Notes under the pieces: model-generated
The model's input: the letters and a program-made list of their open reading frames with translations, nothing else
What the model was told of the DNA's origin: nothing
The model's database searches: none
DNA from: Candidatus Falkowiibacteriota bacterium
Lineage (GTDB): Bacteria > Patescibacteriota > Patescibacteriia > JACRDY01
Assembly: GCA_016218485.1 (NCBI GenBank)
Contig: JACRDY010000037.1
Coordinates: 1 to 20,488, forward strand
DNA: 20,488 nt
Direction of reading: 5' to 3'
Position numbers and translations under genes: made by a program
Shown: piece by piece, positions 12,830 to 20,249 of the stretch
Layout: each line of letters begins with the position of its first letter
How positions within the stretch are numbered: the first letter of the stretch is position 1

Positions 12830-14839
12830 ATGAATGTCACTGAATTAGCCCGAAAACTTCGCGTCACCACCAAAGAACTGCTGGAACTCTTGCCGCAGTT
12901 TGGTTTTGATATTGGCGCGCGCGCCATCAAGATTGATCCGCGTACGGCGCAGAAAATTCTCAAGACTTGGCCGCAAATGTATCGCGAACGTCAAGCGCGG
13001 CTGGAGGCTGAACGCAAAGCCAAAGAAAAAGAAGTGCGCCAGCAGCAGATGCAGACCGCGGGTCCGATCAGCCTGCCGAGCGTCATGACGGTGCGCGACT
13101 TTGCCGCGCGGCTGAATTTGCCCGTCAACCAGATTATTGGCGAACTGATGGGTAACGGCATTTTGGCCACGCTCAACGAGCGGATTGACTATGATACCGC
13201 GGCTATTGTGGCGGAAGACTTTGGTTTTGCCGTTACCCGGGAGGCAGCGAGCGCCCAGGATCTGGTGGAGACGCATGGCGACAAAAAATTAAAAGAAATA
13301 CTGAATACCACTGACACCGGGCAGATGCAGGCACGGCCGCCAGTGGTGGTAGTCATGGGTCATGTGGATCACGGCAAGACCAAACTCCTGGACGCCATCC
13401 GTCGTACGCATGTCATGGACAGCGAGCACGGCGGTATCACCCAGCATATCGGCGCCTACCAGACGGAGTATCAGGGTCGGTCAATCACTTTCATTGATAC
13501 GCCCGGCCACGAAGCCTTCACCGCTATGCGCTCGCGCGGCGCTAAGGTGGCTGACATCGCCATCTTGATCGTGGCGGCGGATGACAGCATCAAGCCGCAA
13601 ACGGTGGAAGCGATCCAGATCATCCAAGCGCTGAAGCTGCCCTTTGTCGTCGCCATCAATAAAATTGACAAGCCGGAGGCCAACCTTGAAAAGGTCAAAC
13701 AGGATTTGGCGCAACGTAACCTCTTGCCTGAAGACTGGGGCGGTGGCGTAGTCTGCGTGCCGATTTCCGCCAAAGCCGGCACCAATATTGAGCAGCTCTT
13801 GGAAACAATTCTCCTGGTGGCTGACCTGGAAGCGGACAAGATCAAGGCTGACCCGGCGCGCCTCGCCATCGGCACGGTGATTGAGGCGCACAAAGATCCG
13901 GGCGAAGGCGCGGTGGCGACCATTCTGGTCCAGAGCGGCACCTTGCACCTCAATGACATCTTAGGGATCAATGGCGCGCTGTTTGGCAAAGTCCGTTCCA
14001 TGAAAGACTGGAATGGCGCTGAAGTGGCATCGGCCCCGCCCGGCATGCCGGTCAAGGTGCTGGGCTGGAAACAGGAAGCCAGCGTTGGCGATATCCTGGA
14101 AGTGGTGGTTGATGTGGCGGCGCTGGACACCAAAAAAATTCGTAAAAAAAATGGCGTTACCACCTCCGCGCCGGTCAAGGTTCGGTCTGAAGAAGGCGAT
14201 GAAGATGCCGAAGACAAGGTGCGCGTGCTTAAAATCATCCTCAAGTCCGACGCGTTGGGTTCAGCTGAAGCCATCGGCGAATCGCTGGAAAAATTGGAAA
14301 TGCCGGGCAGCGTGGGCTATAAGATCGTCTCGCGCGGCCTGGGTAATATCACGGAGACCGATATTCTCCAAGCTGAAGGCAGTGACGCGGTGGTGCTGGG
14401 CTTCAATGTGCAGGTGCCGATGACGGTCAAAAATCTGGCCGCGGAGAAAAAGGTGGAAGTCCAGACTTATAAAATCATCTACGAGCTTTTGGATTTCGTC
14501 AAAGCCAAGCTTAATTCCATGGTGGAGATTGAGATCAGGGAAAACGACATCGGCAGCCTGGAGGTTTTGGCGCTGTTCAAAAAAGACAAAACCGGTGCGG
14601 TGGTTGGCGGTCGCGTCAAATCTGGTAGACTGGAGAACGGCTGCATGGTCCGTTTGATTCGCGACAATCTGGACTTGGCCCGGCTCAAAGTGGTAGAATT
14701 ACAGTCCAGTAAGCAGTTCGTCACCGACGTGGAAGCGGGCACCGAGTGCGGCCTCAAGCTGCAGGGCAAGTTTGAGGTGGCGGTTGGCGACACGCTGCAG
14801 GCATATCGGGAAGAAAAGGTGGAGAAGAAAGTTAAGTAA
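12830..14839 (+). CDS. infB: Translation initiation factor IF-2
   Basis: 669 residues from ATG 12830. IF-2 is the GTPase that brings initiator tRNA to the 30S subunit and promotes 50S joining. An N-terminal IF2-N helical domain ('MNVTELARKLRVTTKELLEL') is followed by a short charged linker and a second IF2-N-like domain ('SVMTVRDFAARLNLPVNQII', about 84-103). The GTPase motifs are G1 'GHVDHGKT' (177-184), G2 'GGITQHIGAY' (201-210), G3 'DTPGH' (223-227), G4 'NKID' (277-280) and G5 'SAK' (313-315). Domains II, III and IV follow, with a lysine-rich C-terminus. There is no Shine-Dalgarno sequence. nusA and rbfA, the usual partners, are not adjacent here. Confidence 0.97.
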   Translation: MNVTELARKLRVTTKELLELLPQFGFDIGARAIKIDPRTAQKILKTWPQMYRERQARLEAERKAKEKEVRQQQMQTAGPISLPSVMTVRDFAARLNLPVNQIIGELMGNGILATLNERIDYDTAAIVAEDFGFAVTREAASAQDLVETHGDKKLKEILNTTDTGQMQARPPVVVVMGHVDHGKTKLLDAIRRTHVMDSEHGGITQHIGAYQTEYQGRSITFIDTPGHEAFTAMRSRGAKVADIAILIVAADDSIKPQTVEAIQIIQALKLPFVVAINKIDKPEANLEKVKQDLAQRNLLPEDWGGGVVCVPISAKAGTNIEQLLETILLVADLEADKIKADPARLAIGTVIEAHKDPGEGAVATILVQSGTLHLNDILGINGALFGKVRSMKDWNGAEVASAPPGMPVKVLGWKQEASVGDILEVVVDVAALDTKKIRKKNGVTTSAPVKVRSEEGDEDAEDKVRVLKIILKSDALGSAEAIGESLEKLEMPGSVGYKIVSRGLGNITETDILQAEGSDAVVLGFNVQVPMTVKNLAAEKKVEVQTYKIIYELLDFVKAKLNSMVEIEIRENDIGSLEVLALFKKDKTGAVVGGRVKSGRLENGCMVRLIRDNLDLARLKVVELQSSKQFVTDVEAGTECGLKLQGKFEVAVGDTLQAYREEKVEKKVK

Positions 14840-14920
14840 GTTAGTAAGTTAAAAGTTATAAAGTTGGCGTGCCAAAAACTTTCAACTTTATAACTTTCAA
14901 CTTTATAACTTTTAACTAAT
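14840..14920. repeat. AAGTTA-word inverted repeat between infB and trxA
   Basis: A perfect 19-bp inverted repeat (14847-14865 with 14899-14917) is made of AGTTAAAAGTTATAAAGTT words. It can form an A/T hairpin after infB. A TATAAT at 14921-14926 abuts the trxA ATG, too close to be its -10. Confidence 0.75.
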
Positions 14921-14926
14921 TATAAT

Positions 14927-15253
14927 ATGTCTGAACTAACTTTCGACGACACCAATTTCGAGTCCGAAGTCCTCAAGTCCGAGGTGCCGGTCCTCGTGGA
15001 TTTTTCAGCCGTCTGGTGCGGTCCGTGCAAGGTCCAGGGGCCAATTGTTGACGAGCTGGCCGAGGAGATGAAAAGTCAGCCGGTGAAGATCGGCAAGCTG
15101 GATGTGGACAGCGCCCAGGAAACGAGCCAAAAGTACGAGATTATGTCGATCCCAACCTTGGCGATTTTCAAGAGCGGGCAGCTGGTGGAGAAGATGGTCG
15201 GGATGCGCTCAAAGGATGACCTGCGAGCGGCGCTGGAAAAGGTGATGGCGTAG
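14927..15253 (+). CDS. trxA: Thioredoxin
   Basis: 108 residues, a standard single-domain thioredoxin. It reduces protein disulfides in the cytoplasm and is itself reduced by a thioredoxin reductase, plausibly the product of trxB 120 bp downstream. The active site is 'WCGPC' (Cys31, Cys34), and the cis-Pro lies in 'MSIPTLAIF' (Pro76). The buried Asp is in 'LVDFSAVWC' (Asp25). 'GMRSKDDLRAALEKVM' is the last helix. It is separated from infB by an A/T word hairpin and from trxB by a terminator and a promoter, so the two redox genes are neighbours but probably separate transcripts. Confidence 0.96.
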   Translation: MSELTFDDTNFESEVLKSEVPVLVDFSAVWCGPCKVQGPIVDELAEEMKSQPVKIGKLDVDSAQETSQKYEIMSIPTLAIFKSGQLVEKMVGMRSKDDLRAALEKVMA

Positions 15254-15273
15254 GTTACGTATTGGTTTTTGTA

Positions 15274-15299
15274 GGGGCGACCTTTAGGGTCGCCCTTTT
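15274..15299 (+). terminator. trxA terminator
   Basis: GGGCGACC (15275-15282) pairs with GGTCGCCC (15288-15295) around a TTTAG loop and is followed by TTTT. Its GTAGGG start resembles the inner palindrome of the repeat at 2765-2870 (GTAGGGACAACCCT), suggesting a dispersed repeat family. Confidence 0.75.
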
Positions 15300-15301
15300 G
15301 C

Positions 15302-15330
15302 TTGCCCGAATGATTATTTTGGTATAAACT
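15302..15330 (+). promoter_or_regulatory. trxB promoter
   Basis: TTGCCC (15302-15307), a 17-bp spacer and TAAACT (15325-15330). The -10 is the same as for infB and purF. An overlapping TATAAA at 15323 is an alternative. Confidence 0.5.
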
Positions 15331-15373
15331 GGAAAGGCGTTTTATCGGTTTCAGTTTGTGAAATAGGTTAAAT

Positions 15374-16357
15374 ATGGTGGAAGCAACAAAAAAATACGAC
15401 GTGATTATTGTGGGCGCGGGGCCGGCCGGACTGGCGGCCGCGATTTATACCTTGCGTAAAGAATTTTCTACCCTGCTGATCTCTGAAGACATCGGCGGGC
15501 AGGTGACGATTACCAATGAAGTGGAGAATTATCCGGGCATAGACTTCGCTACCGGACCGGACTTGATGACCGCGTTCCGCAAGCAAGTTGATAAATTCGG
15601 CGGTAAGTTTGATTTTGCCCGAGTGGAAAAGATCGAGAAGAACGGCGACGGTTTTTCAGTTGCTGCCAACAATGGCAAAACGTACAGCGCGACTGTGGTG
15701 ATCTTGGCGTTTGGGCTGACACCGCGTAGCCTCGGCGTGCCGGGTGAAGACCGGCTCAAAGGCCGCGGCGTGGCCTTCTGCGCCACCTGTGACGCGCCGT
15801 TTTACAAGGGCAAAACCGCGGCCATTGTCGGCGGCGGCAACAGCGCCATGGAAGCGGTGGAAGAGCTGTGCAAAGTGGCCAAGCAGGTGTATTTGCTCCA
15901 CCGCGGGGCGCAGTTTGACCGGGCCGAGCAGATCCTGGTGGACAAGCTGCCGAGTTTTCCGAACCTCAAAGTTTTTCTCAACTCCGAAGTGGTGGAATTT
16001 TTGGGTGACAAAAAATTGGAAAAAATTCTCGTGCATGATAATACTCTCCAGCAGGAAAATTTTGAATTGACGGTGGATGGCTGTTTTCTGGAGATTGGCT
16101 ACATTACCCAGACCAAGTGGCTGGGCGGTTTGGTCAAGCTGACTGACCGCGGCGAGATCGCGATCAATGAGCGCTGTGAGACGTCCGTGCCGGGCCTGTT
16201 CGCGGCCGGTGACGTCACGACCCTGCCGTTCAAGCAAATTGTCATTTCCTCGGGCGAGGGCGCTAAAGCGGCCCTGTCCGCCGCGCAGTATATTTCTCGC
16301 GCCACGGGTCGTGAAGTCAAGCCGGACTGGGGCACGGGGAAGAAGAGTAACTCGTAA
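15374..16357 (+). CDS. trxB: Thioredoxin reductase (TrxB-like FAD flavoprotein)
   Basis: 327 residues, the usual size for low-Mr thioredoxin reductase. It transfers electrons from a nicotinamide or similar donor through FAD to thioredoxin. The FAD-binding 'IIVGAGPAGLAAAIY' (11-25), the redox pair 'CATC' (Cys136, Cys139), the second nucleotide site 'VGGGNSAMEA' and the C-terminal FAD contact 'GLFAAGDVTT' are all intact. The NADPH 2'-phosphate motif, usually HRRxxxR, reads 'HRGAQFDRAE': the second Arg is Gly. NADPH preference is thus questionable, and NADH or a ferredoxin donor is possible. It lies just downstream of trxA. Confidence 0.93.
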   Translation: MVEATKKYDVIIVGAGPAGLAAAIYTLRKEFSTLLISEDIGGQVTITNEVENYPGIDFATGPDLMTAFRKQVDKFGGKFDFARVEKIEKNGDGFSVAANNGKTYSATVVILAFGLTPRSLGVPGEDRLKGRGVAFCATCDAPFYKGKTAAIVGGGNSAMEAVEELCKVAKQVYLLHRGAQFDRAEQILVDKLPSFPNLKVFLNSEVVEFLGDKKLEKILVHDNTLQQENFELTVDGCFLEIGYITQTKWLGGLVKLTDRGEIAINERCETSVPGLFAAGDVTTLPFKQIVISSGEGAKAALSAAQYISRATGREVKPDWGTGKKSNS

Positions 16358-16361
16358 AAAC

Positions 16362-16439
16362 AGTTAGAAAGTTGAAAGTTATAAAGTTAAAAGTTTACAA
16401 TATGCAACTTTTAACTTTATAACTTTCAACTTTCTAACT
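16362..16439. repeat. Perfect 34-bp inverted repeat of AAGTTA words
   Basis: 16362-16395 is a perfect reverse complement of 16406-16439, with a 10-nt loop. It is the longest perfect inverted repeat in the window and lies between trxB and gdhA. It shares words with 11112-11200 and 14840-14920. It can form a long A/T hairpin in the trxB 3' UTR or gdhA leader. Further AAGTTAT/AACTTGT words run to 16452. Confidence 0.85.
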
Positions 16440-16457
16440 TGATAACTTGTAACATAT

Positions 16458-17726
16458 ATGCCCAACGCTTTTGCCAATGCCATGAAGCAGTTCAGCACCG
16501 CCGCTCAATATCTGGAGATCAAGCCGGAAATTATGGAAAAATTAAAAACGCCCAAGCGAGCGCTGCAGTTTGCCGTGCCGGTGAAGATGGATAACGGTAG
16601 TATGAAAACGTTTGAGGGCTACCGCGTGCAGTACAACGACGCCCGCGGGCCATTTAAGGGGGGCTTGCGTTTTTACCCCACGGCGGACTTAAATGAAGTC
16701 AAAGCCTTAGCGTTTTGGATGACGATCAAGTGCGCCACCGTGGGCATTCCCTTTGGCGGCGGCAAGGGCGGGGTGAAGGTTGACCCGAAAAAACTTTCTA
16801 CTAAAGAATTGGAGCGGCTGACCCGCAGTTACGTGGACGCCCTGCAAGAGCATATCGGGCCGTATAAGGATGTACCGGCGCCGGATCTATATACCAATCC
16901 GCAAGTGATGGCCTGGATCATGGATGAGTATTCTAAAATCAAAGGTTATAACGAGCCGGCGGTCGTGACCGGTAAGCCGGTGGAGATCGGCGGCAGTTTG
17001 GGTCGCGACACGGCGACAGCCCAGGGCGCGTTTTATATTTTGTCTGAATTAGTCAAGAAGTTAAAAATAAATCCCCAGAAATCGCGGGTCATAGTCCAGG
17101 GGTTTGGCAATGCCGGTTACCACTTTGCCCGCCTGGCCAAAGCGGCCGGCTACCGGATCATTGGTTTGTCGGACAGTCAGGGGGGGATTATTGCGGGTCA
17201 AGGCGTTAGTTTTGATCCGGAGAGTATTATGAAGATTAAAAAAGACAAAGGCGAGCTGCACGGTTACTACTGTGTCGGTTCGGTATGCGATAAGGTGGAC
17301 TACAAACAAGTGAGTAACGGTAAACTGCTGGAGCAGGATTGTGATATTTTAGTTCCCGCCGCTTTAGAAAGCCAGATTACCGGCAAGAATGCTGGTCGCA
17401 TCAAAGCAAAAATAGTTTTGGAAGTCGCTAATGGCCCGACCACACCCGAGGCTGATGTTAAGTTGAACAAAAAAGGTATTGTGGTGGCGCCGGACGTGCT
17501 GGTCAACGCCGGCGGCGTGACGGTGTCGTATTTTGAGTGGGTACAGAATTTACAACGTTTTTACTGGACGGAACCAGAAGTGTTTTCGCGTCTCCAAAGT
17601 ATTATGGTTAAGTCTTTTAATGAAATTTGGCAGGTGGCTCAAAGTAAAAAAATTGATCTGCGCACCGCGGCGTTTGTCTTGGCCATTGACCGGGTGAGTA
17701 AAGCGATGGCAGTGAGAGGGTATTAG
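16458..17726 (+). CDS. gdhA: Glu/Leu/Phe/Val dehydrogenase family, probably glutamate dehydrogenase
   Basis: 422 residues, a standard hexameric-type glutamate dehydrogenase. It catalyses reversible oxidative deamination of glutamate to 2-oxoglutarate and ammonia. In the substrate domain are 'KGGLRF' (Lys67), Lys91 and the catalytic Lys103 in 'FGGGKGGV', with Asp143 in 'VPAPDLYT'. The dinucleotide-binding domain has 'VIVQGFGNAGYHFA' (211-224) and an acidic strand end near 'LSDSQGG'. 'ANGPTTPEAD' and 'VLVNAGGVTVSYFEWVQN' in two parts (346-367) are typical of NAD-dependent Gdh rather than leucine dehydrogenase. The start ATG 16458 lies directly after word repeats, with no Shine-Dalgarno sequence. 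It appears to be transcribed alone. Confidence 0.93.
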   Translation: MPNAFANAMKQFSTAAQYLEIKPEIMEKLKTPKRALQFAVPVKMDNGSMKTFEGYRVQYNDARGPFKGGLRFYPTADLNEVKALAFWMTIKCATVGIPFGGGKGGVKVDPKKLSTKELERLTRSYVDALQEHIGPYKDVPAPDLYTNPQVMAWIMDEYSKIKGYNEPAVVTGKPVEIGGSLGRDTATAQGAFYILSELVKKLKINPQKSRVIVQGFGNAGYHFARLAKAAGYRIIGLSDSQGGIIAGQGVSFDPESIMKIKKDKGELHGYYCVGSVCDKVDYKQVSNGKLLEQDCDILVPAALESQITGKNAGRIKAKIVLEVANGPTTPEADVKLNKKGIVVAPDVLVNAGGVTVSYFEWVQNLQRFYWTEPEVFSRLQSIMVKSFNEIWQVAQSKKIDLRTAAFVLAIDRVSKAMAVRGY

Positions 17727-17820
17727 TTTAGTTTATTAGTTTGTTAGTTTATTAGTTTGTTAGTTCATTAGTTTGTTAGTTTATAAGTTTAAAACCGTGA
17801 GGAAACTCATGGTTTTGTTT
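17727..17820 (+). terminator. Word repeat and gdhA terminator
   Basis: TTAGTTTGTTAGTT words fill 17727-17788. They are followed by an 11-bp stem (17791-17801 with 17806-17816, one G-U pair) on a GAAA tetraloop, then GTTTTG. This is a good intrinsic terminator. Confidence 0.8.
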
Positions 17821-17830
17821 TGACATTGTT

Positions 17831-17859
17831 TTGACATTTTATGTTCTATATGATATATT
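17831..17859 (+). promoter_or_regulatory. Promoter of the eamA-cupin-DUF218 operon
   Basis: TTGACA (17831-17836), a 17-bp spacer and TATATT (17854-17859), the best match to consensus in the window. A second TTGACA at 17820-17825 precedes it. The leader is about 70 nt and carries a Shine-Dalgarno GGAG before eamA. Confidence 0.75.
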
Positions 17860-17935
17860 AAATAATCATCGTCTGTTCAATAATGAACCTCGACAATTGA
17901 ATCAACTCTTCTGAAACAACAAGGAGCTAACTGAT

Positions 17936-18820
17936 ATGAGCGAAAAACGCGACGCCAAAAAGGGCCTCATTGGCATGGCCGGCATTTACCTGACGGCCGG
18001 CCTAGGCCTGCCGCTGGTCAATGTACTCGGTGACTTCACGCCGGATCAGCTGATGGCCGCGCGTGGCGCGCTCACCGCCCTGCTCGTCTTCTGCCTGATC
18101 AAGGGCCAGATCTTCAAGCAGCTCGGCCTCCCCGTTCTCTGGCTGTCCGTGGGCTTTACGCTCGTCAGCATCGGCCTATTCCGCGGCATCCGCGCCTGGG
18201 GTAATAACCCCACGATGATGATCATGACCGCGGCACCGCTCGTCAATATCGCGGTGGCCTGGCTGCGCGGCAAAGACCTTGCCTGGGCAACGGTGATGAG
18301 CTTTTTCGCCACCGTCGCGGGCATCACGCTCGCTCTGCAGCCCTGGCAGGGTACGACATTCAACCTCACAGGTCTGAGCTGGAGTGTGCTAGCCATGCTC
18401 GCCAACGCCATCTTCTTTGAAGTGGTATCGGTCAGCAGCAACACGCCCGCGCTGCAACGTTCGTTCTGGCAGAGTCTAGTTCTGCTGGGCGCCGGACTGG
18501 CACTCAGCCGGAGCGACTCCTGGGCCGCGGCCGCTGACCCGAAGATCTTGCTGGCGCTGATCGGCTTCGCGCTGATCATCGGCTTCTTCAATTTTCTGGC
18601 CAACTTCACGGCCTTTGACAATCTGCGGCCGGATACTTCCAGCGTGCTCGTCAACGGGGTGACCCCCGCGACTATGCTCGTCTCGTACTTCCTCCTGAAT
18701 GAAACCCTGACCGCTGTCCAATTCCTGGGCATGGTCATGGCTCTCGCCGGCGCCGCCTACCTGGGGTACTGGGTGAGTCAACAGCAACCCATAGACAAGG
18801 AGACAACCAATGCTACCTGA
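17936..18820 (+). CDS. EamA/DMT-family transporter
   Basis: 294 residues with about ten hydrophobic helices in two five-helix halves, as in the drug/metabolite transporter superfamily. The second EamA half ends with the typical 'YFLLNETLTAVQFLGMVMAL' (251-270). The conserved acidic residue after helix 9 is Glu256. Substrate is unknown; family members move amino acids, nucleotide sugars, purines and other metabolites across the cytoplasmic membrane. An AAGGAG lies upstream of ATG 17936. The stop (18818-18820) overlaps a downstream ATG at 18810, suggesting translational coupling to the cupin gene. G/C-ending codons dominate more than in housekeeping genes here, which hints at acquisition. Confidence 0.88.
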   Translation: MSEKRDAKKGLIGMAGIYLTAGLGLPLVNVLGDFTPDQLMAARGALTALLVFCLIKGQIFKQLGLPVLWLSVGFTLVSIGLFRGIRAWGNNPTMMIMTAAPLVNIAVAWLRGKDLAWATVMSFFATVAGITLALQPWQGTTFNLTGLSWSVLAMLANAIFFEVVSVSSNTPALQRSFWQSLVLLGAGLALSRSDSWAAAADPKILLALIGFALIIGFFNFLANFTAFDNLRPDTSSVLVNGVTPATMLVSYFLLNETLTAVQFLGMVMALAGAAYLGYWVSQQQPIDKETTNAT

Positions 18821-18860
18821 ACTGCTGATCTAAGGCGCACTGTCCGTAGATGACCGAGGA

Positions 18861-19262
18861 GTGCTGGCGTTCGTCAACGACTTCAATCCCACTGCCCGCG
18901 GCATCAAACGCTGCTACGTCGCGGAGAACTTCTCTCCGAGCACCATCCATGCCTGGCACGGCCACCTCAAGGAAGCCAAAGGCGTGCTCGTGGTCAGTGG
19001 CTCGGCCATCGTGGCTGTCACTGGCATGACCGACACGGTCAATCCCGACCATACCACGAAGGTGCATCGCTATGTCCTCTCGGCGCGCCAACCCGGCGTT
19101 CTCTGGATTCCAGCCGGCTACGCCAATGGCAGGCGGGCGCTGGAACCGAATACCAAAATGATGTTTTTCTCCACCACCACCCTGGAAGAATCTTCCGGCG
19201 ACGACTACCGTTTCCGTTGGAACTACTGGGGTCCGGAAGTATGGCAAGTGGAGAATCGCTAG
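18861..19262 (+). CDS. RmlC/WxcM-like cupin (sugar-nucleotide epimerase-like), N-terminus disputed
   Basis: 133 residues from GTG 18861. The cupin core 'GIKRCYVAENF', 'IHAWHGHLKEAKGVLVVSG', 'VLWIPAGYANGRRALEPN' and 'RFRWNYWGPEVW' resembles dTDP-4-dehydrorhamnose 3,5-epimerase and FdtA/WxcM-type proteins, which modify nucleotide-linked sugars. The better start by context is ATG 18810, with GGAG 7 nt upstream and overlap with eamA. In that frame, however, a TAA lies at codon 8 (18831-18833), followed by 'GALSVDDRG', which belongs to the family's N-terminal strand. Either the gene carries a nonsense mutation, translation re-initiates at GTG 18861 after the stop, or the base call is wrong. Starting at 18861 loses part of the conserved N-terminus. 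The enzymatic role is inferred. Confidence 0.65.
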   Translation: MLAFVNDFNPTARGIKRCYVAENFSPSTIHAWHGHLKEAKGVLVVSGSAIVAVTGMTDTVNPDHTTKVHRYVLSARQPGVLWIPAGYANGRRALEPNTKMMFFSTTTLEESSGDDYRFRWNYWGPEVWQVENR

Positions 19263-19340
19263 TTCCCCAACCCCCCCCCCATTTCGGGGCACAACACTGG
19301 CTCCAACAAGGGGCTAGAAAGGATGGTAAGGATGGTAAGG

Positions 19341-20057
19341 ATGAAATGGATCGTCATCGTGGGTGAGCAGGTCGTCCCGGACGGAGCCGGCGGCTACAAA
19401 GCCGGATTCTCGTACATTGAGGACACCGCCGGCAACCCCTCCACGCTGGTCGGCGGCCACTATCGCCAGGTGGCCGGAGCCCTTCTGTATCACGAGCATC
19501 CTGGCTCGCGCGTCGTCTGCCTCGGCGGCATCACCCCGCTACACCTCGCCGAGGCTGAAAAACGGGACCTGAACCCCAAGACCTGCAAGGCGAGCGACTT
19601 CCAGACGCCATTCCTGGACTTCGTCATGGCCAAGGCACTGGAGGCAATGAACGTACCCAGCAACGTCATCCACTGCCTCAGCCTGATTGACCGAGAGGAG
19701 CGCCTGCTGGGGACCACCTACCAGCAGCTCCTGGCGCTCAACGCCCTGATCATGGACACGCCCGCTTCGCGACGACCCAACGAGCTCGTGATCGTCAGCA
19801 ACTTCTGGCAGACGCGGGTTCCCGCGATCGCGCTCTGCGCTACCGACCTCGGGATCGTCAACTTCATCAGCCCGGCGCGTTCCGGCGTTCGCTATGAGAG
19901 CGCCGAGGGCCTGCTCTGGGCCTTCGACAAGCGGCGCTGGTCCGAACTGGACCCGGCCGGCCTGAAGGCCGATCGCCGCATCCAGGCGCTGGCCGAGATC
20001 TACGCCGGCCGGTATAGATTCGGCACCATTCCCGGCGCCGCGGCCCAGGCCAAATAA
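19341..20057 (+). CDS. DUF218/YdcF-like protein
   Basis: 238 residues from ATG 19341; in-frame ATGs at 19332 and 19323 lie in two tandem copies of ATGGTAAGG, so the exact start is unclear. The pattern 'WIVIVGEQVV', 'GALLYHEHPGSRVVCLGGIT', 'DFVMAKALEAMNVPSNVI', a Thr-rich turn 'LGTTYQQ', and 'ELVIVSNFWQTRVPAIAL' follows the DUF218 (YdcF/SanA/ElyC) fold. Some members of that group act in envelope carbohydrate metabolism. There is no signal peptide or membrane anchor, unlike SanA or ElyC. It is the last gene of the three-gene unit. A C10 homopolymer (19271-19280) and a small CCCC/GGGG hairpin separate it from the cupin gene. Confidence 0.6.
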   Translation: MKWIVIVGEQVVPDGAGGYKAGFSYIEDTAGNPSTLVGGHYRQVAGALLYHEHPGSRVVCLGGITPLHLAEAEKRDLNPKTCKASDFQTPFLDFVMAKALEAMNVPSNVIHCLSLIDREERLLGTTYQQLLALNALIMDTPASRRPNELVIVSNFWQTRVPAIALCATDLGIVNFISPARSGVRYESAEGLLWAFDKRRWSELDPAGLKADRRIQALAEIYAGRYRFGTIPGAAAQAK

Positions 20058-20068
20058 CGCACGCTTGC

Positions 20069-20125
20069 CCGCGGTCGCGATCTGCAGCTCATATGCTGTT
20101 GGTCGCGGCCGCGGTGATTTTTTTT
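20069..20125 (+). terminator. Strong terminator of the eamA operon
   Basis: A 12-bp G/C stem (20069-20080 with 20103-20114, one G-U pair) holds an inner CAGC/GCTG hairpin and is followed by TGA and T8 (20118-20125). Confidence 0.85.
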
Positions 20126-20143
20126 ATTGCCCCTCTCCTTTCT

Positions 20144-20249
20144 AAGGAGAGGACAGGTGAGGTTGCCGAGGTATTGGTTGTTACCATAGTCTGCAAGTAA
20201 AGTTTGGGTAGAGACCGAAGGCTCCGGCAACCGCCCCTGGCCCCTCCTT
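20144..20249. repeat. Imperfect inverted repeat next to the IS end
   Basis: 24-nt arms at 20144-20167 and 20226-20249 match at 20 of 24 positions (AAGGAGAGG...GGTTGCC against its complement). A CTCTCCTT-AAGGAGAG hairpin sits at the left edge (about 20132-20150). The right arm ends exactly where the IS-like sequence begins. The origin is unknown; it may be a dispersed repeat of this genome. Confidence 0.6.

Noticed and set aside
13471..14274. Long open frame antisense to infB
   Set aside because: Ser/Thr-rich shadow of a strongly supported gene, with no promoter or ribosome site.
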